Positions 1-7,268 of a DNA stretch of 10,294 nucleotides are shown here, one piece after another. The position numbers were made by a program, and so were the translations under genes. Under the pieces are notes generated by a model. It was given only the letters and a program-made list of their open reading frames with translations. It was not told the origin of the DNA and did no database searches. The first letter of the stretch is position 1; each line of letters begins with the position of its first letter. Source of the DNA: Candidatus Aminicenantota bacterium (lineage in GTDB: Bacteria > Acidobacteriota > Aminicenantia > S016-38); NCBI GenBank assembly GCA_021161165.1, contig JAGHBF010000161.1:1-10294 (forward strand). Reading direction: 5' to 3'.

Positions 1-64
1 ATTATAATTACACAAAAAATTTTTTTCAACATTTTTTATAAAAATTTTTAATTCCTCCTCTTAT

Positions 65-93
65 TTGTAAAAGACTTCCAATCCTGATAAAAT
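65..93 (+). promoter_or_regulatory. Sigma70-type promoter for the ABC-purF-fabD-der operon
   Basis: A -35-like TTGTAA (65-70, 4/6 match) is separated by 17 bp from TAAAAT (88-93, 5/6 match). TG at 85-86 gives an extended -10 element. The predicted start is near 100, leaving a leader of about 15 nt that contains the SD AAGGGGA (104-110) before the ATG at 115. The A/T tracts at 14-50 lie upstream of the -35 and could act as an UP-like element, but in AT-rich DNA this is weak evidence. Confidence 0.6.
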
Positions 94-114
94 GATTTTT
101 TCAAAGGGGAAAAA

Positions 115-1023
115 ATGATAGAGATACGGAATATCTCAAAAAACTTCGATAGTATCAAAGCTGTGGATAACCTTTCTCTGGAAATCCCTCCAGGCGTAAT
201 TTACGGAATTCTGGGACCCAACGGAGCAGGAAAGACAACTACCCTTAGAATAATCCTTAATATCATAGAGCCCGATAAAGGAGAGGTGCTCTTCGGAAAC
301 AGAAAAGTTGACCTTGGAGTTTTAAACCGGGTGGGTTATCTTCCAGAAGAGAGAGGCCTTTACCAGAAAGAAAAAGCCATAGAGGTGCTTATCTATCTTG
401 CACAGCTCAAGGGATTGAATAAAAGGAAAGCAAAAGAAAGAGCACTTGAACTTATGGAAAAATTTGACCTCGCCGATAGAGCCTATTCAAAAATAGAAGA
501 GCTCTCCAAGGGAATGCAACAAAAATTACAATTTATTTCTACACTGGTGCATGACCCTGAAATTCTCATTCTTGATGAACCGTTTTCCGGACTGGACCCC
601 ATTAATTCGGAACTTCTAAGAAATTTGATATTGGAGGAAAAAGCCAGAGGGAAAACCGTTATTTTTTCGACCCACATACTGGAACAGGCAGAAAAAATGT
701 GTGACTTCGTTGCCCTTATATCTAAGGGAAAAAAGGTGGTGGATGGCAAACTTTCTCGGATAAAGGCCGATTATGGTAAAAGAACGATAAAAATTGAGTT
801 CGAAGGAGATGGCGAAGAATTGAAAAATCTCCCTCACTCTTCATTAAGGTTATATGGAAGATTTGCGGAAATAGAAACTGATATGGAACTGAACGAGGTA
901 CTCAAGGAGCTTGTTGACAGGGTTAAGATACTGCGGGCAGAAAGGACAGAACCAACCCTCAGTCAAATTTACTTCACCCTTGTAGGAGGAGAAAGTGAAA
1001 ACCTTAATAATAACAGGATTTGA
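115..1023 (+). CDS. ABC transporter ATP-binding protein, NatA-like
   Basis: This is the cytoplasmic nucleotide-binding subunit of an ABC-2 type exporter, 302 aa, the usual size for the NatA/YhaQ group. It has Walker A GPNGAGKT at residues 34-41, a signature LSKGMQQ at 130-136, Walker B ending in D154-E155, a D-loop SGLDP at 158-162 and the switch His187. The usual Q-loop is replaced by LPEERGLY at about 76-83, as in several NatA-type ATPases. Residues from about 220 form the small C-terminal domain common in this group (DUF4162-like), ending in a TLSQIYFTL segment. The start has an SD (AAGGGGA) 4 nt upstream and a promoter before it. It overlaps the permease gene by 29 bp, so the two form one transporter. 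The substrate (sodium, drug or lipid-like) cannot be read from the sequence. Confidence 0.93.
   Translation: MIEIRNISKNFDSIKAVDNLSLEIPPGVIYGILGPNGAGKTTTLRIILNIIEPDKGEVLFGNRKVDLGVLNRVGYLPEERGLYQKEKAIEVLIYLAQLKGLNKRKAKERALELMEKFDLADRAYSKIEELSKGMQQKLQFISTLVHDPEILILDEPFSGLDPINSELLRNLILEEKARGKTVIFSTHILEQAEKMCDFVALISKGKKVVDGKLSRIKADYGKRTIKIEFEGDGEELKNLPHSSLRLYGRFAEIETDMELNEVLKELVDRVKILRAERTEPTLSQIYFTLVGGESENLNNNRI
984..989 (+). promoter_or_regulatory. SD that fixes the GTG start of the permease gene
   Basis: AGGAGG lies inside the end of the ATPase gene, 5 nt before GTG at 995. It supports the GTG start and the 29-bp gene overlap, and implies translational coupling of the two transporter subunits. 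Confidence 0.75.
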
Positions 1024-2257
1024 ATTAAAGCGTGTTGTTCAAAAAAAATGGTTCATAATTTCCACTATACTTACACCTGTTTTTATTATTCTTTATGCAG
1101 CTTTTCCTGTGCTAATTGGGGCTCTCTCTCAGAAGGAACGAACTCTTGGAATGATAGACAAAACCGGTATTGTTATACAGGAATTCCAGAAAGAGTACTC
1201 CAACTCCACCCTTGAGAAAAAGCAAAAGAAAGGGAAGTTCAATTTTGATGAAAAAAGCATAAAAATAAAAATACAATCACTTAAAAATATTGATGAGGGG
1301 AAATCTCTTATTGCCAGCAAGAAACTGGATGGAATTCTTATTATTGAAGATGACTTCTTTAAAACAAGAAAAGCAACTCTTTATATGAGAAATGTTGCAG
1401 ATACTGTTTTCCAAACCATGGTCCGTACAAGGCTAAACAGGATTACCGAACTCTATCTGTTAAAGAAACTGAATTTAGAGGAAAACATACTGGAAGAAAT
1501 ACTAAAGGGAACAAACTTAAAAATACTCAAGGTGGAAAAAGGAGAGATAAAAAAAGAATCAATGGAATCGGTCTTTACCCTGTATATGATTTTTTCAATG
1601 TTACTTTTCTTTGGACTTGTAGGATACGGACAGATCCTTCTCAGAAGGGTTATAGAAGACAAAAGGTCAAGGATTGTAGAAGTGCTATACTCTTCTGCAC
1701 CACCTTATCAAATATTCATGGGTAAATTGCTCGGAGTTGGAATTGCAGGAATACTGCAACTTTTCTTCTGGCTGGGGCTCGGTTTGATAGGATATTTCTA
1801 TGCATCCTCCTATTTTCCATCTTTTAATATCTCCGCTTTCTTTTCAAAGTTTCTCCTTTTCTTGTTATTCTTCTTCACAGGATTTTTCCTGTATTCAACT
1901 ATATTCCTTACCATAGGCTCCATTGTAGAAACAGAAGAGGATGCTCAACATTTAATGGGCCCAATAATGATGATAATAACATTGCCCTTTGCCATAAGTT
2001 TTGTGCTAATGATGACCCCGGAGAGCTGGTTGACTATATTTTTCTCTTACTTCCCTTATTCCGCTCCCTTTTTTATGATGATGAGAAGCATAATTTCATC
2101 CATTTCCCCCATGGAAATTGTAGCATCGGTTATGCTGGTCGTTCTTACATCCATCGTCTCTGTCTGGATTGCTTCTAAAATATTCAGAATCGGGATGCTC
2201 CATACCGGGAAAAAGCCTACAATACCTGAATTGATAAAATGGATACGGACGGGATGA
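995..2257 (+). CDS. ABC-2 type permease, NatB/YhaP-like
   Basis: This is the membrane subunit (420 aa) partnering the ATPase immediately upstream. Hydrophobic segments at about 20-43, 192-215, 245-270, 284-311, 320-341 and 373-396 give the six-helix ABC-2 plan. A large polar domain of about 150 residues (44-190) sits between helices 1 and 2 and should be extracytoplasmic, as in NatB and the ABC2_membrane_3 family. The cytoplasmic stretch at 217-245, with EDKRSRIVEVLYSS, matches the coupling region of this family (typically E-K-x-x-R-x-x-E-x-L). The gene starts with GTG preceded by AGGAGG and overlaps the ATPase by 29 bp. Its stop overlaps the likely ATG of the next gene as ATGA (2254-2257). 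The substrate is unknown; sodium/drug efflux or membrane-stress functions are known for relatives. Confidence 0.9.
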   Translation: MKTLIITGFELKRVVQKKWFIISTILTPVFIILYAAFPVLIGALSQKERTLGMIDKTGIVIQEFQKEYSNSTLEKKQKKGKFNFDEKSIKIKIQSLKNIDEGKSLIASKKLDGILIIEDDFFKTRKATLYMRNVADTVFQTMVRTRLNRITELYLLKKLNLEENILEEILKGTNLKILKVEKGEIKKESMESVFTLYMIFSMLLFFGLVGYGQILLRRVIEDKRSRIVEVLYSSAPPYQIFMGKLLGVGIAGILQLFFWLGLGLIGYFYASSYFPSFNISAFFSKFLLFLLFFFTGFFLYSTIFLTIGSIVETEEDAQHLMGPIMMIITLPFAISFVLMMTPESWLTIFFSYFPYSAPFFMMMRSIISSISPMEIVASVMLVVLTSIVSVWIASKIFRIGMLHTGKKPTIPELIKWIRTG

Positions 2258-2643
2258 AATTTAAACTTTCTTTTTCTTCCCAGATTAAACTCATGAATCT
2301 CATAATGGAGGTAATAGAAGGGTTTATAAAAAGCTATGGAATAGACACAGAAAAAAACTGGAAGATTTTTCTTGCACTTAGAGAGATCCTGACAAATAGC
2401 ATAATTCATGGAAACAGAGAAGACCCTGACAAAATGGTTCACATCGAAGCGGAAATAAATGAAGCGATAACTTTTACAGTAAAAGACCAGGGAGAAAAGT
2501 TTGACTTTTATTCCTACAAAGAAATCCCTAAAAATCTTCTGGCCCAGAGGGGAAGAGGTATATATCTTGCACATCAAATAATGGATGAGATAATATATGA
2601 GTTTAATAATGGAAATATAATTACAATGAAAAAGAGGCTATAA
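2254..2643 (+). CDS. RsbW/SpoIIAB-like ATP-binding protein (HATPase_c_2, putative anti-sigma serine kinase)
   Basis: This is a small single-domain GHKL ATPase of 129 aa from ATG 2254, or 134 aa from ATG 2239. Counted from 2254, the N-box is REILTNSIIHGN at 43-54 with Mg-binding Asn48. The G1 box has the D-x-G-x-x-F pattern (DQGEKF), and the G2 region is RGRGIYLAHQIMDEI. I prefer 2254: it makes an ATGA overlap with the permease stop, and MKFKLSF fits the first strand of the family. Neither start has a good SD, so translation is probably coupled. Family members phosphorylate an anti-sigma-factor antagonist and sequester a sigma factor. No antagonist or sigma gene is in the window, so the partner is unknown. 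The protein is shorter than RsbW (about 160 aa). There is no gap to purF. Confidence 0.82.
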   Translation: MKFKLSFSSQIKLMNLIMEVIEGFIKSYGIDTEKNWKIFLALREILTNSIIHGNREDPDKMVHIEAEINEAITFTVKDQGEKFDFYSYKEIPKNLLAQRGRGIYLAHQIMDEIIYEFNNGNIITMKKRL

Positions 2644-4017
2644 ATGTGTGGAATTTTTGGTTATATAGGAAAAGAGAAGGCTTCGGAAATTACAGCCCTC
2701 GGGCTTTTTATTCTTCAGCATAGGGGTCAGGAAAGCTGCGGAATAGCTGTCAGCGATGGAGAAAAACTAACCCTTATCAAAGAAATGGGGTATGTAAAAG
2801 AAGTCCTATACCAGGAGAGAATCGAAAAGCTGGATGGATTTGCTGCCATAGGCCATGTGAGATATCCCACAAGAGGAACTCCGAACCTTGCAAATTCTCA
2901 GCCTCACCTGATCGAGACCCTCAACGGTCCGGCCTATGCCTTTGCCAGTAATGGAGATATTGTAAATTATAAGACTTTAAGGAAAGAATACGAGAAAAAA
3001 CAAATATTCTTCCATTCTGACAATGACGGAGAACTCATCGGCAAAATGCTGGTTTACAAATTAGAAAGGGAAGGGAAAAAGATAATAGATGCGGTAAAGG
3101 AAATAATGGAAGAGGTTAAAGGAGCCTATTCTGCTCTTTTCCTTACCAAGAACAGAATATACGCCTTCAGAGATCCATGGGGCTTCAGGCCGATGATTTT
3201 TGGTAGAACGGAAGGTGGTTTTGCTATCGGCTCGGAAAGTGTTGCCATGGATATAATAAGGGCAAAAGAATGGAGAGAGGTTGAACCTGCCGAACTGCTT
3301 ATAATTTCTCAGGAAGGCGCGGAATCTGTCAAATATGATGAAGAAGTGCTGAGAAAGGGCAGGAAAACCCCAGCCCACTGTTCATTTGAAATTATATATT
3401 TTGCAAGGCCTGATAGTTATCAATATAGACAGTTCGTACATGAAAAAAGGATGCAGCTTGGGGAAAAATTAGCAGAAAAAGATAATATAAAGGCTGATGC
3501 TGTGGTTCCTGTTCCCGATTCTTCTAACTTTATGGCATTAGGATATTCCAAAAAAACTGGAATTCCACTTTGTTTCGGGTTAATAAGAAGTCATTACATT
3601 GGCAGAACCTTTATAAAACCATCCCAGAGCATTCGTGATGAATCGGTAAGGCAAAAATTCAATCCTTTATACAGATTTTTCCACGGTAAAAAAATAATTC
3701 TTGTGGATGATTCCATTGTGAGAGGAACCACTATAAGAAAAATTGTAAGGATGATAAAGGGAGCAGGTGCAAAAGAAGTCCATGTTAGGATTGCCTCTCC
3801 TCCTGTAAAATTTCCGTGCTATTATGGGATTGACACTCCCACATATGAAGAACTTATTGCCAACAAAATGAATATAGAAGAAATAAGGAAATTTATAGAG
3901 GCGGATTCTCTTATGTACCTGACAGTGGAAGAACTTCAAGAAGTCCTGGACAGCCCTGAGAACTTTTGTTATGCATGTTTTAATGGTGATTATCCTGTAC
4001 TGGAGGGAAAAAAATGA
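2644..4017 (+). CDS. purF: Amidophosphoribosyltransferase PurF
   Basis: This enzyme catalyses the first committed step of purine synthesis: PRPP plus glutamine gives 5-phosphoribosylamine. It is a cytoplasmic class II glutamine amidotransferase of 457 aa. Cys2 (MCGIFGY) is the glutaminase nucleophile after Met removal, and GHVRYPTRG and the SNGD around Asn103 complete that site. The phosphoribosyltransferase PRPP loop is VDDSIVRGTT at 354-363. Four cysteines (246 in HCSFE, 392 in FPCYYG, 442 and 445 in CYAC) match the [4Fe-4S] ligands of the Bacillus subtilis enzyme. There is essentially no propeptide, unlike B. subtilis PurF. The ATG follows directly on the TAA of the upstream gene, with GAGG 6 nt before it, and the stop overlaps the fabD ATG. 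No other pur genes are in view, so this is a dispersed purF. Confidence 0.97.
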   Translation: MCGIFGYIGKEKASEITALGLFILQHRGQESCGIAVSDGEKLTLIKEMGYVKEVLYQERIEKLDGFAAIGHVRYPTRGTPNLANSQPHLIETLNGPAYAFASNGDIVNYKTLRKEYEKKQIFFHSDNDGELIGKMLVYKLEREGKKIIDAVKEIMEEVKGAYSALFLTKNRIYAFRDPWGFRPMIFGRTEGGFAIGSESVAMDIIRAKEWREVEPAELLIISQEGAESVKYDEEVLRKGRKTPAHCSFEIIYFARPDSYQYRQFVHEKRMQLGEKLAEKDNIKADAVVPVPDSSNFMALGYSKKTGIPLCFGLIRSHYIGRTFIKPSQSIRDESVRQKFNPLYRFFHGKKIILVDDSIVRGTTIRKIVRMIKGAGAKEVHVRIASPPVKFPCYYGIDTPTYEELIANKMNIEEIRKFIEADSLMYLTVEELQEVLDSPENFCYACFNGDYPVLEGKK

Positions 4018-4895
4018 GATGCTTTGTCTTTCCAGGACAGGGAAGTCAATTCGTGGGTATGGGAAAGGAATTATACGAATATAGCTCAAAAGCGAGGGAA
4101 ATATTCAAAAAAGCTGATGAGGTTCTGGGCGTGAAGCTTACAAAAATAATTTTTGAAGGTCCAGAGGAAGAACTGACAAAAACATCCAATGCTCAACCAG
4201 CTCTTCTCACAATAAGCTATGCCATATATGCACTTTTAGGTGAAAAACCTGATTGTGCCGCAGGACACAGCCTTGGAGAGTGGACAGCCTTTGTTGCGGC
4301 AGGAACCCTGAGATTTGAAGACGGAGTATATTTAGTAAGGAAAAGGGGAGAATTTATGAATGAAGCAGCACCCCCTGGATTTGGAGGCATGCTGGCAATC
4401 CTGGGAGGCAACATAGAAGAAATAGAAAAGGTAGTTTCGGAAATAGATGGTGTGGAAATAGCCAATTACAATAATCCTGGCCAGATAGTCATCTCAGGAA
4501 AAATGGAAGCCCTCAAAGAGGCAGAAGAGCGAATTACAGCAAAAAGAAAAGTATATTTAAAAGTATCCGCACCATTCCATTCAAGTTTTATGAAGGAAGT
4601 AGAAGAAAAACTGTGGGAAGAGATGAAGTCAAGGGAATTTTCGGACCCTGAATTTCCGGTATATGTAAATGCATGGGCAAGGCCTGTAAGTTCAGCAAAA
4701 GAAGCAATGGAAGCCCTCAGAGTACAGATTTCTTCCCCTGTACTCTGGACTCAATCGGTTGAAAGAATGGTAAAAGATGGGGTGAATGAATTTGTTGAAA
4801 TTGGCCCGGGGAAGGTTTTGACAGGTCTAATAAAAAGAATCGCGCCGGGGGTAAACCTCAAAAACATCGACGCCAGAGGAATCATGGACCTTTGA
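4014..4895 (+). CDS. fabD: Malonyl-CoA:ACP transacylase FabD
   Basis: FabD moves malonyl from CoA to acyl carrier protein, supplying chain-extender units for type II fatty acid synthesis in the cytoplasm. The 293 aa length is close to the family norm of about 300-310. Diagnostic elements are FPGQGSQ at 6-12, the nucleophile elbow GHSLGEW with Ser86, Arg111 in RKRGEFM, His189 in APFHSSF, and the late EIGPGKVLTGL segment. The start overlaps the purF stop as ATGA (4014-4017), implying coupled translation, with GGAGGG just upstream. One base separates it from der. No fabH, fabF, fabG or acpP lies beside it, which is unusual because fabD commonly sits in a fab cluster. Whether it serves primary fatty acid synthesis alone cannot be read here, but no polyketide genes are seen. 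Confidence 0.95.
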   Translation: MRCFVFPGQGSQFVGMGKELYEYSSKAREIFKKADEVLGVKLTKIIFEGPEEELTKTSNAQPALLTISYAIYALLGEKPDCAAGHSLGEWTAFVAAGTLRFEDGVYLVRKRGEFMNEAAPPGFGGMLAILGGNIEEIEKVVSEIDGVEIANYNNPGQIVISGKMEALKEAEERITAKRKVYLKVSAPFHSSFMKEVEEKLWEEMKSREFSDPEFPVYVNAWARPVSSAKEAMEALRVQISSPVLWTQSVERMVKDGVNEFVEIGPGKVLTGLIKRIAPGVNLKNIDARGIMDL

Positions 4896-4896
4896 A

Positions 4897-6198
4897 ATGC
4901 CTTTACCCTCAGTTGTAATAATAGGTCTCCCGAATGTGGGGAAATCCACCCTGTTCAATAAAATATTGAGGCAAAAAAAAGCCCTGGTTCACAGGAAACC
5001 TGGAATGACAAGGGATGCCATATCCGATATTGGAGAATGGGAGAACCACTGCTTTGAAATCATCGATACAGGGGGTATTTTTGAGAATCCATCCGAACCC
5101 TTAAACGAAAAGGTTACGGAAAAAGCATTGGAATTTGCTGAAAAAGGAGACTTAGTCCTATTTGTTGTGGATGGAACAAGACTTCCTCTTCCTTGGGAAG
5201 AAGAGGTTGCCAGAAGGCTGAAAAAAATGGGTAAACAAACCATCCTTGTGGTTAACAAAGTGGATGCAAGAAAAAAATTCGATTTAACACCCTATTACTC
5301 CCTGGGCTTTGAAAAAGTTATCCCTGTTTCTGCCGAACACAATCACGGATTGACTGACCTTATGGACCTTGTCATTTCAATTATTCCTGAAAGACCATGT
5401 CCTGAAGTTGAGGCACTCAAAATTCTGATCCTCGGCAGACCAAACGTGGGCAAATCTTCCATAGTAAATCGTCTGGCAGGGAAGGAAAGGATTATAGTTG
5501 ACGAAAAACCAGGAACCACCAGGGATGTTATAGATGTAGAAATCAAATTCAGGGGGGAAAAATACCGTCTCCTGGATACAGCAGGGATAAGAAAACTCTC
5601 AAGGACAAGGGATTCCCTTGAAGCAGCTGGGATAATAAAAGCGAAAAAAGCAATAAAACAGGCTGATGTATGCCTCATAGTCATGGATGCCACTGATGGC
5701 CCAACTCATTATGATGCGAAAATAGCTCAGACGGTTTCAGAGGAAGGAAAACCTATGGTGTTAGTGGTTAACAAATGGGACCTTATTAAAGCAGACACAG
5801 CAAAATATTTCAAAATAAGGCAGGATTATATTGAAAAGCTGAAATTTGTTTCATTTGCCCCTATCCTTTTTGTTTCGGCTCTCACCGGTAGAAGAATTTC
5901 AAACATAATGGAAGAAATTGAGTCTGTTTACAAAGAAGGACAGAAAAGGATAAAAACCTCTGAGCTGAACCGCTACCTTTTACCAATTCTCCGTTCTACC
6001 CCACCTAAAACTGAAAGAGGTGAAGAAGTAAAATTTTTCTATGCAGCACAGACAGGAATTCTTCCCCCAACTTTTGTGCTGTTTGCTAACAGGAAAATAA
6101 AACTTGAAGAAATTTACAGGAGATTTATAGAGAGAAAGATTAGAGAAAAATGGGAATTTAAAGGAAATCCAATAAGGATAAAGCTCCGTAAGAAATAA
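4897..6198 (+). CDS. der: Ribosome biogenesis GTPase Der (EngA)
   Basis: Der is a double-GTPase protein that acts in 50S subunit maturation. The 433 aa contain two tandem TrmE-Era-EngA-type G domains and a C-terminal KH-like domain (about 353-433), which is the defining layout. G domain 1 has P-loop GLPNVGKS at 10-17, DTGG at 57-60, NKVD at 120-123 and a SAEH G5 motif. G domain 2 has GRPNVGKSS at 180-188, DTAG at 227-230, NKWD at 292-295 and SALTG. The basic tail ending KGNPIRIKLRKK is typical. Leu11 in the first P-loop replaces the more usual Arg, outside the catalytic residues. The ATG lies 1 nt after the fabD stop. It is the last gene of this tightly packed block; no convincing terminator follows within the 92-bp spacer. 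Confidence 0.97.
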   Translation: MPLPSVVIIGLPNVGKSTLFNKILRQKKALVHRKPGMTRDAISDIGEWENHCFEIIDTGGIFENPSEPLNEKVTEKALEFAEKGDLVLFVVDGTRLPLPWEEEVARRLKKMGKQTILVVNKVDARKKFDLTPYYSLGFEKVIPVSAEHNHGLTDLMDLVISIIPERPCPEVEALKILILGRPNVGKSSIVNRLAGKERIIVDEKPGTTRDVIDVEIKFRGEKYRLLDTAGIRKLSRTRDSLEAAGIIKAKKAIKQADVCLIVMDATDGPTHYDAKIAQTVSEEGKPMVLVVNKWDLIKADTAKYFKIRQDYIEKLKFVSFAPILFVSALTGRRISNIMEEIESVYKEGQKRIKTSELNRYLLPILRSTPPKTERGEEVKFFYAAQTGILPPTFVLFANRKIKLEEIYRRFIERKIREKWEFKGNPIRIKLRKK

Positions 6199-6254
6199 AT
6201 AAAAATCTTTCCCTGCTGGTAAAGCTGACATTATTTCTTCTCTTGGCCTCTGAC

Positions 6255-6283
6255 TTGACATATGGGAACTGAAATTTTATTCT
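6255..6283 (+). promoter_or_regulatory. Consensus-like promoter for the glmU-like gene, predicting a leaderless mRNA
   Basis: A perfect -35 TTGACA (6255-6260) is followed after exactly 17 bp by TATTCT (6278-6283, 4/6 match to TATAAT). The start predicted 6-8 nt after the -10 falls at about 6290-6291, on the A of the ATG at 6291. No SD-like sequence lies between the -10 and the ATG. This is the best -35 element in the window. Confidence 0.65.
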
Positions 6284-6290
6284 CATTTCT

Positions 6291-7268
6291 ATGGATAGAA
6301 AAACTGCAGTTATTATTCTTGCTGGGGGAAAGGGAACCCGTATGCACTCGAAAAAGAACAAGTTGCTCCATAAAATCCTTGGTAGAGAACTCATACGGTT
6401 CCCTGTAGAAGCAGCAGAGAACGTAGAAGCGGAAAAAATCATACTTGTTGTTGGGCCTCACAATCAAAAAGAAATCAAATCCCTCCTCAGAGATAGGGTG
6501 GATTACGTCTTACAGAAGGAGGCTCTTGGAACAGCTCACGCTGTCTGGCAGGCGGAACCATTACTTGAGGGCTTTACTGGTGAAACATTCGTAATAGTAG
6601 GTGATTCCCCATACATCAGCGGAGAAATTTTAAAAAAACTTCTGAATTTCCACCGTGAAAATAAAGCAGCTCTTACTTTAATTTCTTCGGTTTTTGAAAA
6701 TCCACCTGCTTATGGAAGGATAATTAAGGATGAAAAAGGTTTTGTTAAAAAAGTAGTGGAAGAAATAGATGCCTCAGAGGAAGAAAAAAAGATAAAGGAA
6801 GTTAACTCTTCTTATTACTGCTTTACATGGGAAAAAATAGCACCCCTTCTCCATAAAATTGATATCAATCAGAAAAAGGGTGAGTACTACCTGACAGATA
6901 TAGTGGAAATTGCATATAATGCAGGTTTAAAAACCCTCGCTTTGAAAATTGACGACCCGCTCCTTACCAAGGGGATAAATTCAAGGGCTGATCTCTCTGA
7001 AGCAGCTAAATACTTCTCAATGAAAAACATAAATGCCCTGGAGGAAACAGGAGTTACCTTTTTCGGAAAGGAAACTATAACCGTTGAATTTAATGTTCGT
7101 ATAGGTAAAGACACAGTGATACATCCCTGCACCTATTTAGGAGAAAATACCGAAATAGGAAAAAATTGCGAAATTGGACCCTTTGTTTATTTAAAGAATG
7201 CAAAAATTCCCAGTGGCACGAAGTTGTCCTATGCAAAAATTGAAGGTGGACATGAATATGAAGGATAA
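6291..7268 (+). CDS. GlmU-type sugar-1-phosphate uridylyltransferase lacking the acetyltransferase half
   Basis: The 325 aa are about 130 shorter than full GlmU (456 aa in E. coli). The N-terminal nucleotidyltransferase domain (1 to about 240) looks intact: LAGGKGTRM at 10-18 with Lys24, the VLQKEALGTAHAV uridine-site segment, GDSPY with metal-binding Asp105, YGRII, EVNSS and KGINSR near the C-terminal end of the domain. These correspond to E. coli GlmU features that bind UTP and GlcNAc-1-P. From about 250 only a short left-handed beta-helix remains (RIGKDTVIHP, NTEIGKNCEIGPF). The protein ends before the region that holds the acetyltransferase active site. DNA after the stop encodes galactokinase, so no lost remnant is visible. 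The start is forced, as TGA at 6270 is in frame just upstream. It could serve GlcNAc-1-P or another hexose-1-P; coupling to galK hints at the latter. Confidence 0.85.
   Translation: MDRKTAVIILAGGKGTRMHSKKNKLLHKILGRELIRFPVEAAENVEAEKIILVVGPHNQKEIKSLLRDRVDYVLQKEALGTAHAVWQAEPLLEGFTGETFVIVGDSPYISGEILKKLLNFHRENKAALTLISSVFENPPAYGRIIKDEKGFVKKVVEEIDASEEEKKIKEVNSSYYCFTWEKIAPLLHKIDINQKKGEYYLTDIVEIAYNAGLKTLALKIDDPLLTKGINSRADLSEAAKYFSMKNINALEETGVTFFGKETITVEFNVRIGKDTVIHPCTYLGENTEIGKNCEIGPFVYLKNAKIPSGTKLSYAKIEGGHEYEG
7242..7249 (+). promoter_or_regulatory. SD that decides the galK start
   Basis: GAAGGTGG lies 8 nt before ATG 7258 but only 2 nt before ATG 7252, so 7258 is the better start. It lies inside the last codons of the glmU-like gene. 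Confidence 0.55.

Noticed and set aside
2056..2577. Minus-strand frame of 173 aa opposite the permease and the RsbW-like gene
   Set aside because: It is a shadow of two genes with clear motifs on the plus strand, and no start signal supports it.
6207..6224. Weak hairpin (CTTTCC / GGTAAAG) after der
   Set aside because: The stem is six pairs with a bulge, mostly A-T, and no T-run follows, so it is not convincing as a terminator.
7198..7257. Upstream extension of galK to ATG 7198
   Set aside because: The added 20 residues lie within the glmU-like coding frame overlap and do not resemble galactokinases. An SD supports ATG 7258.
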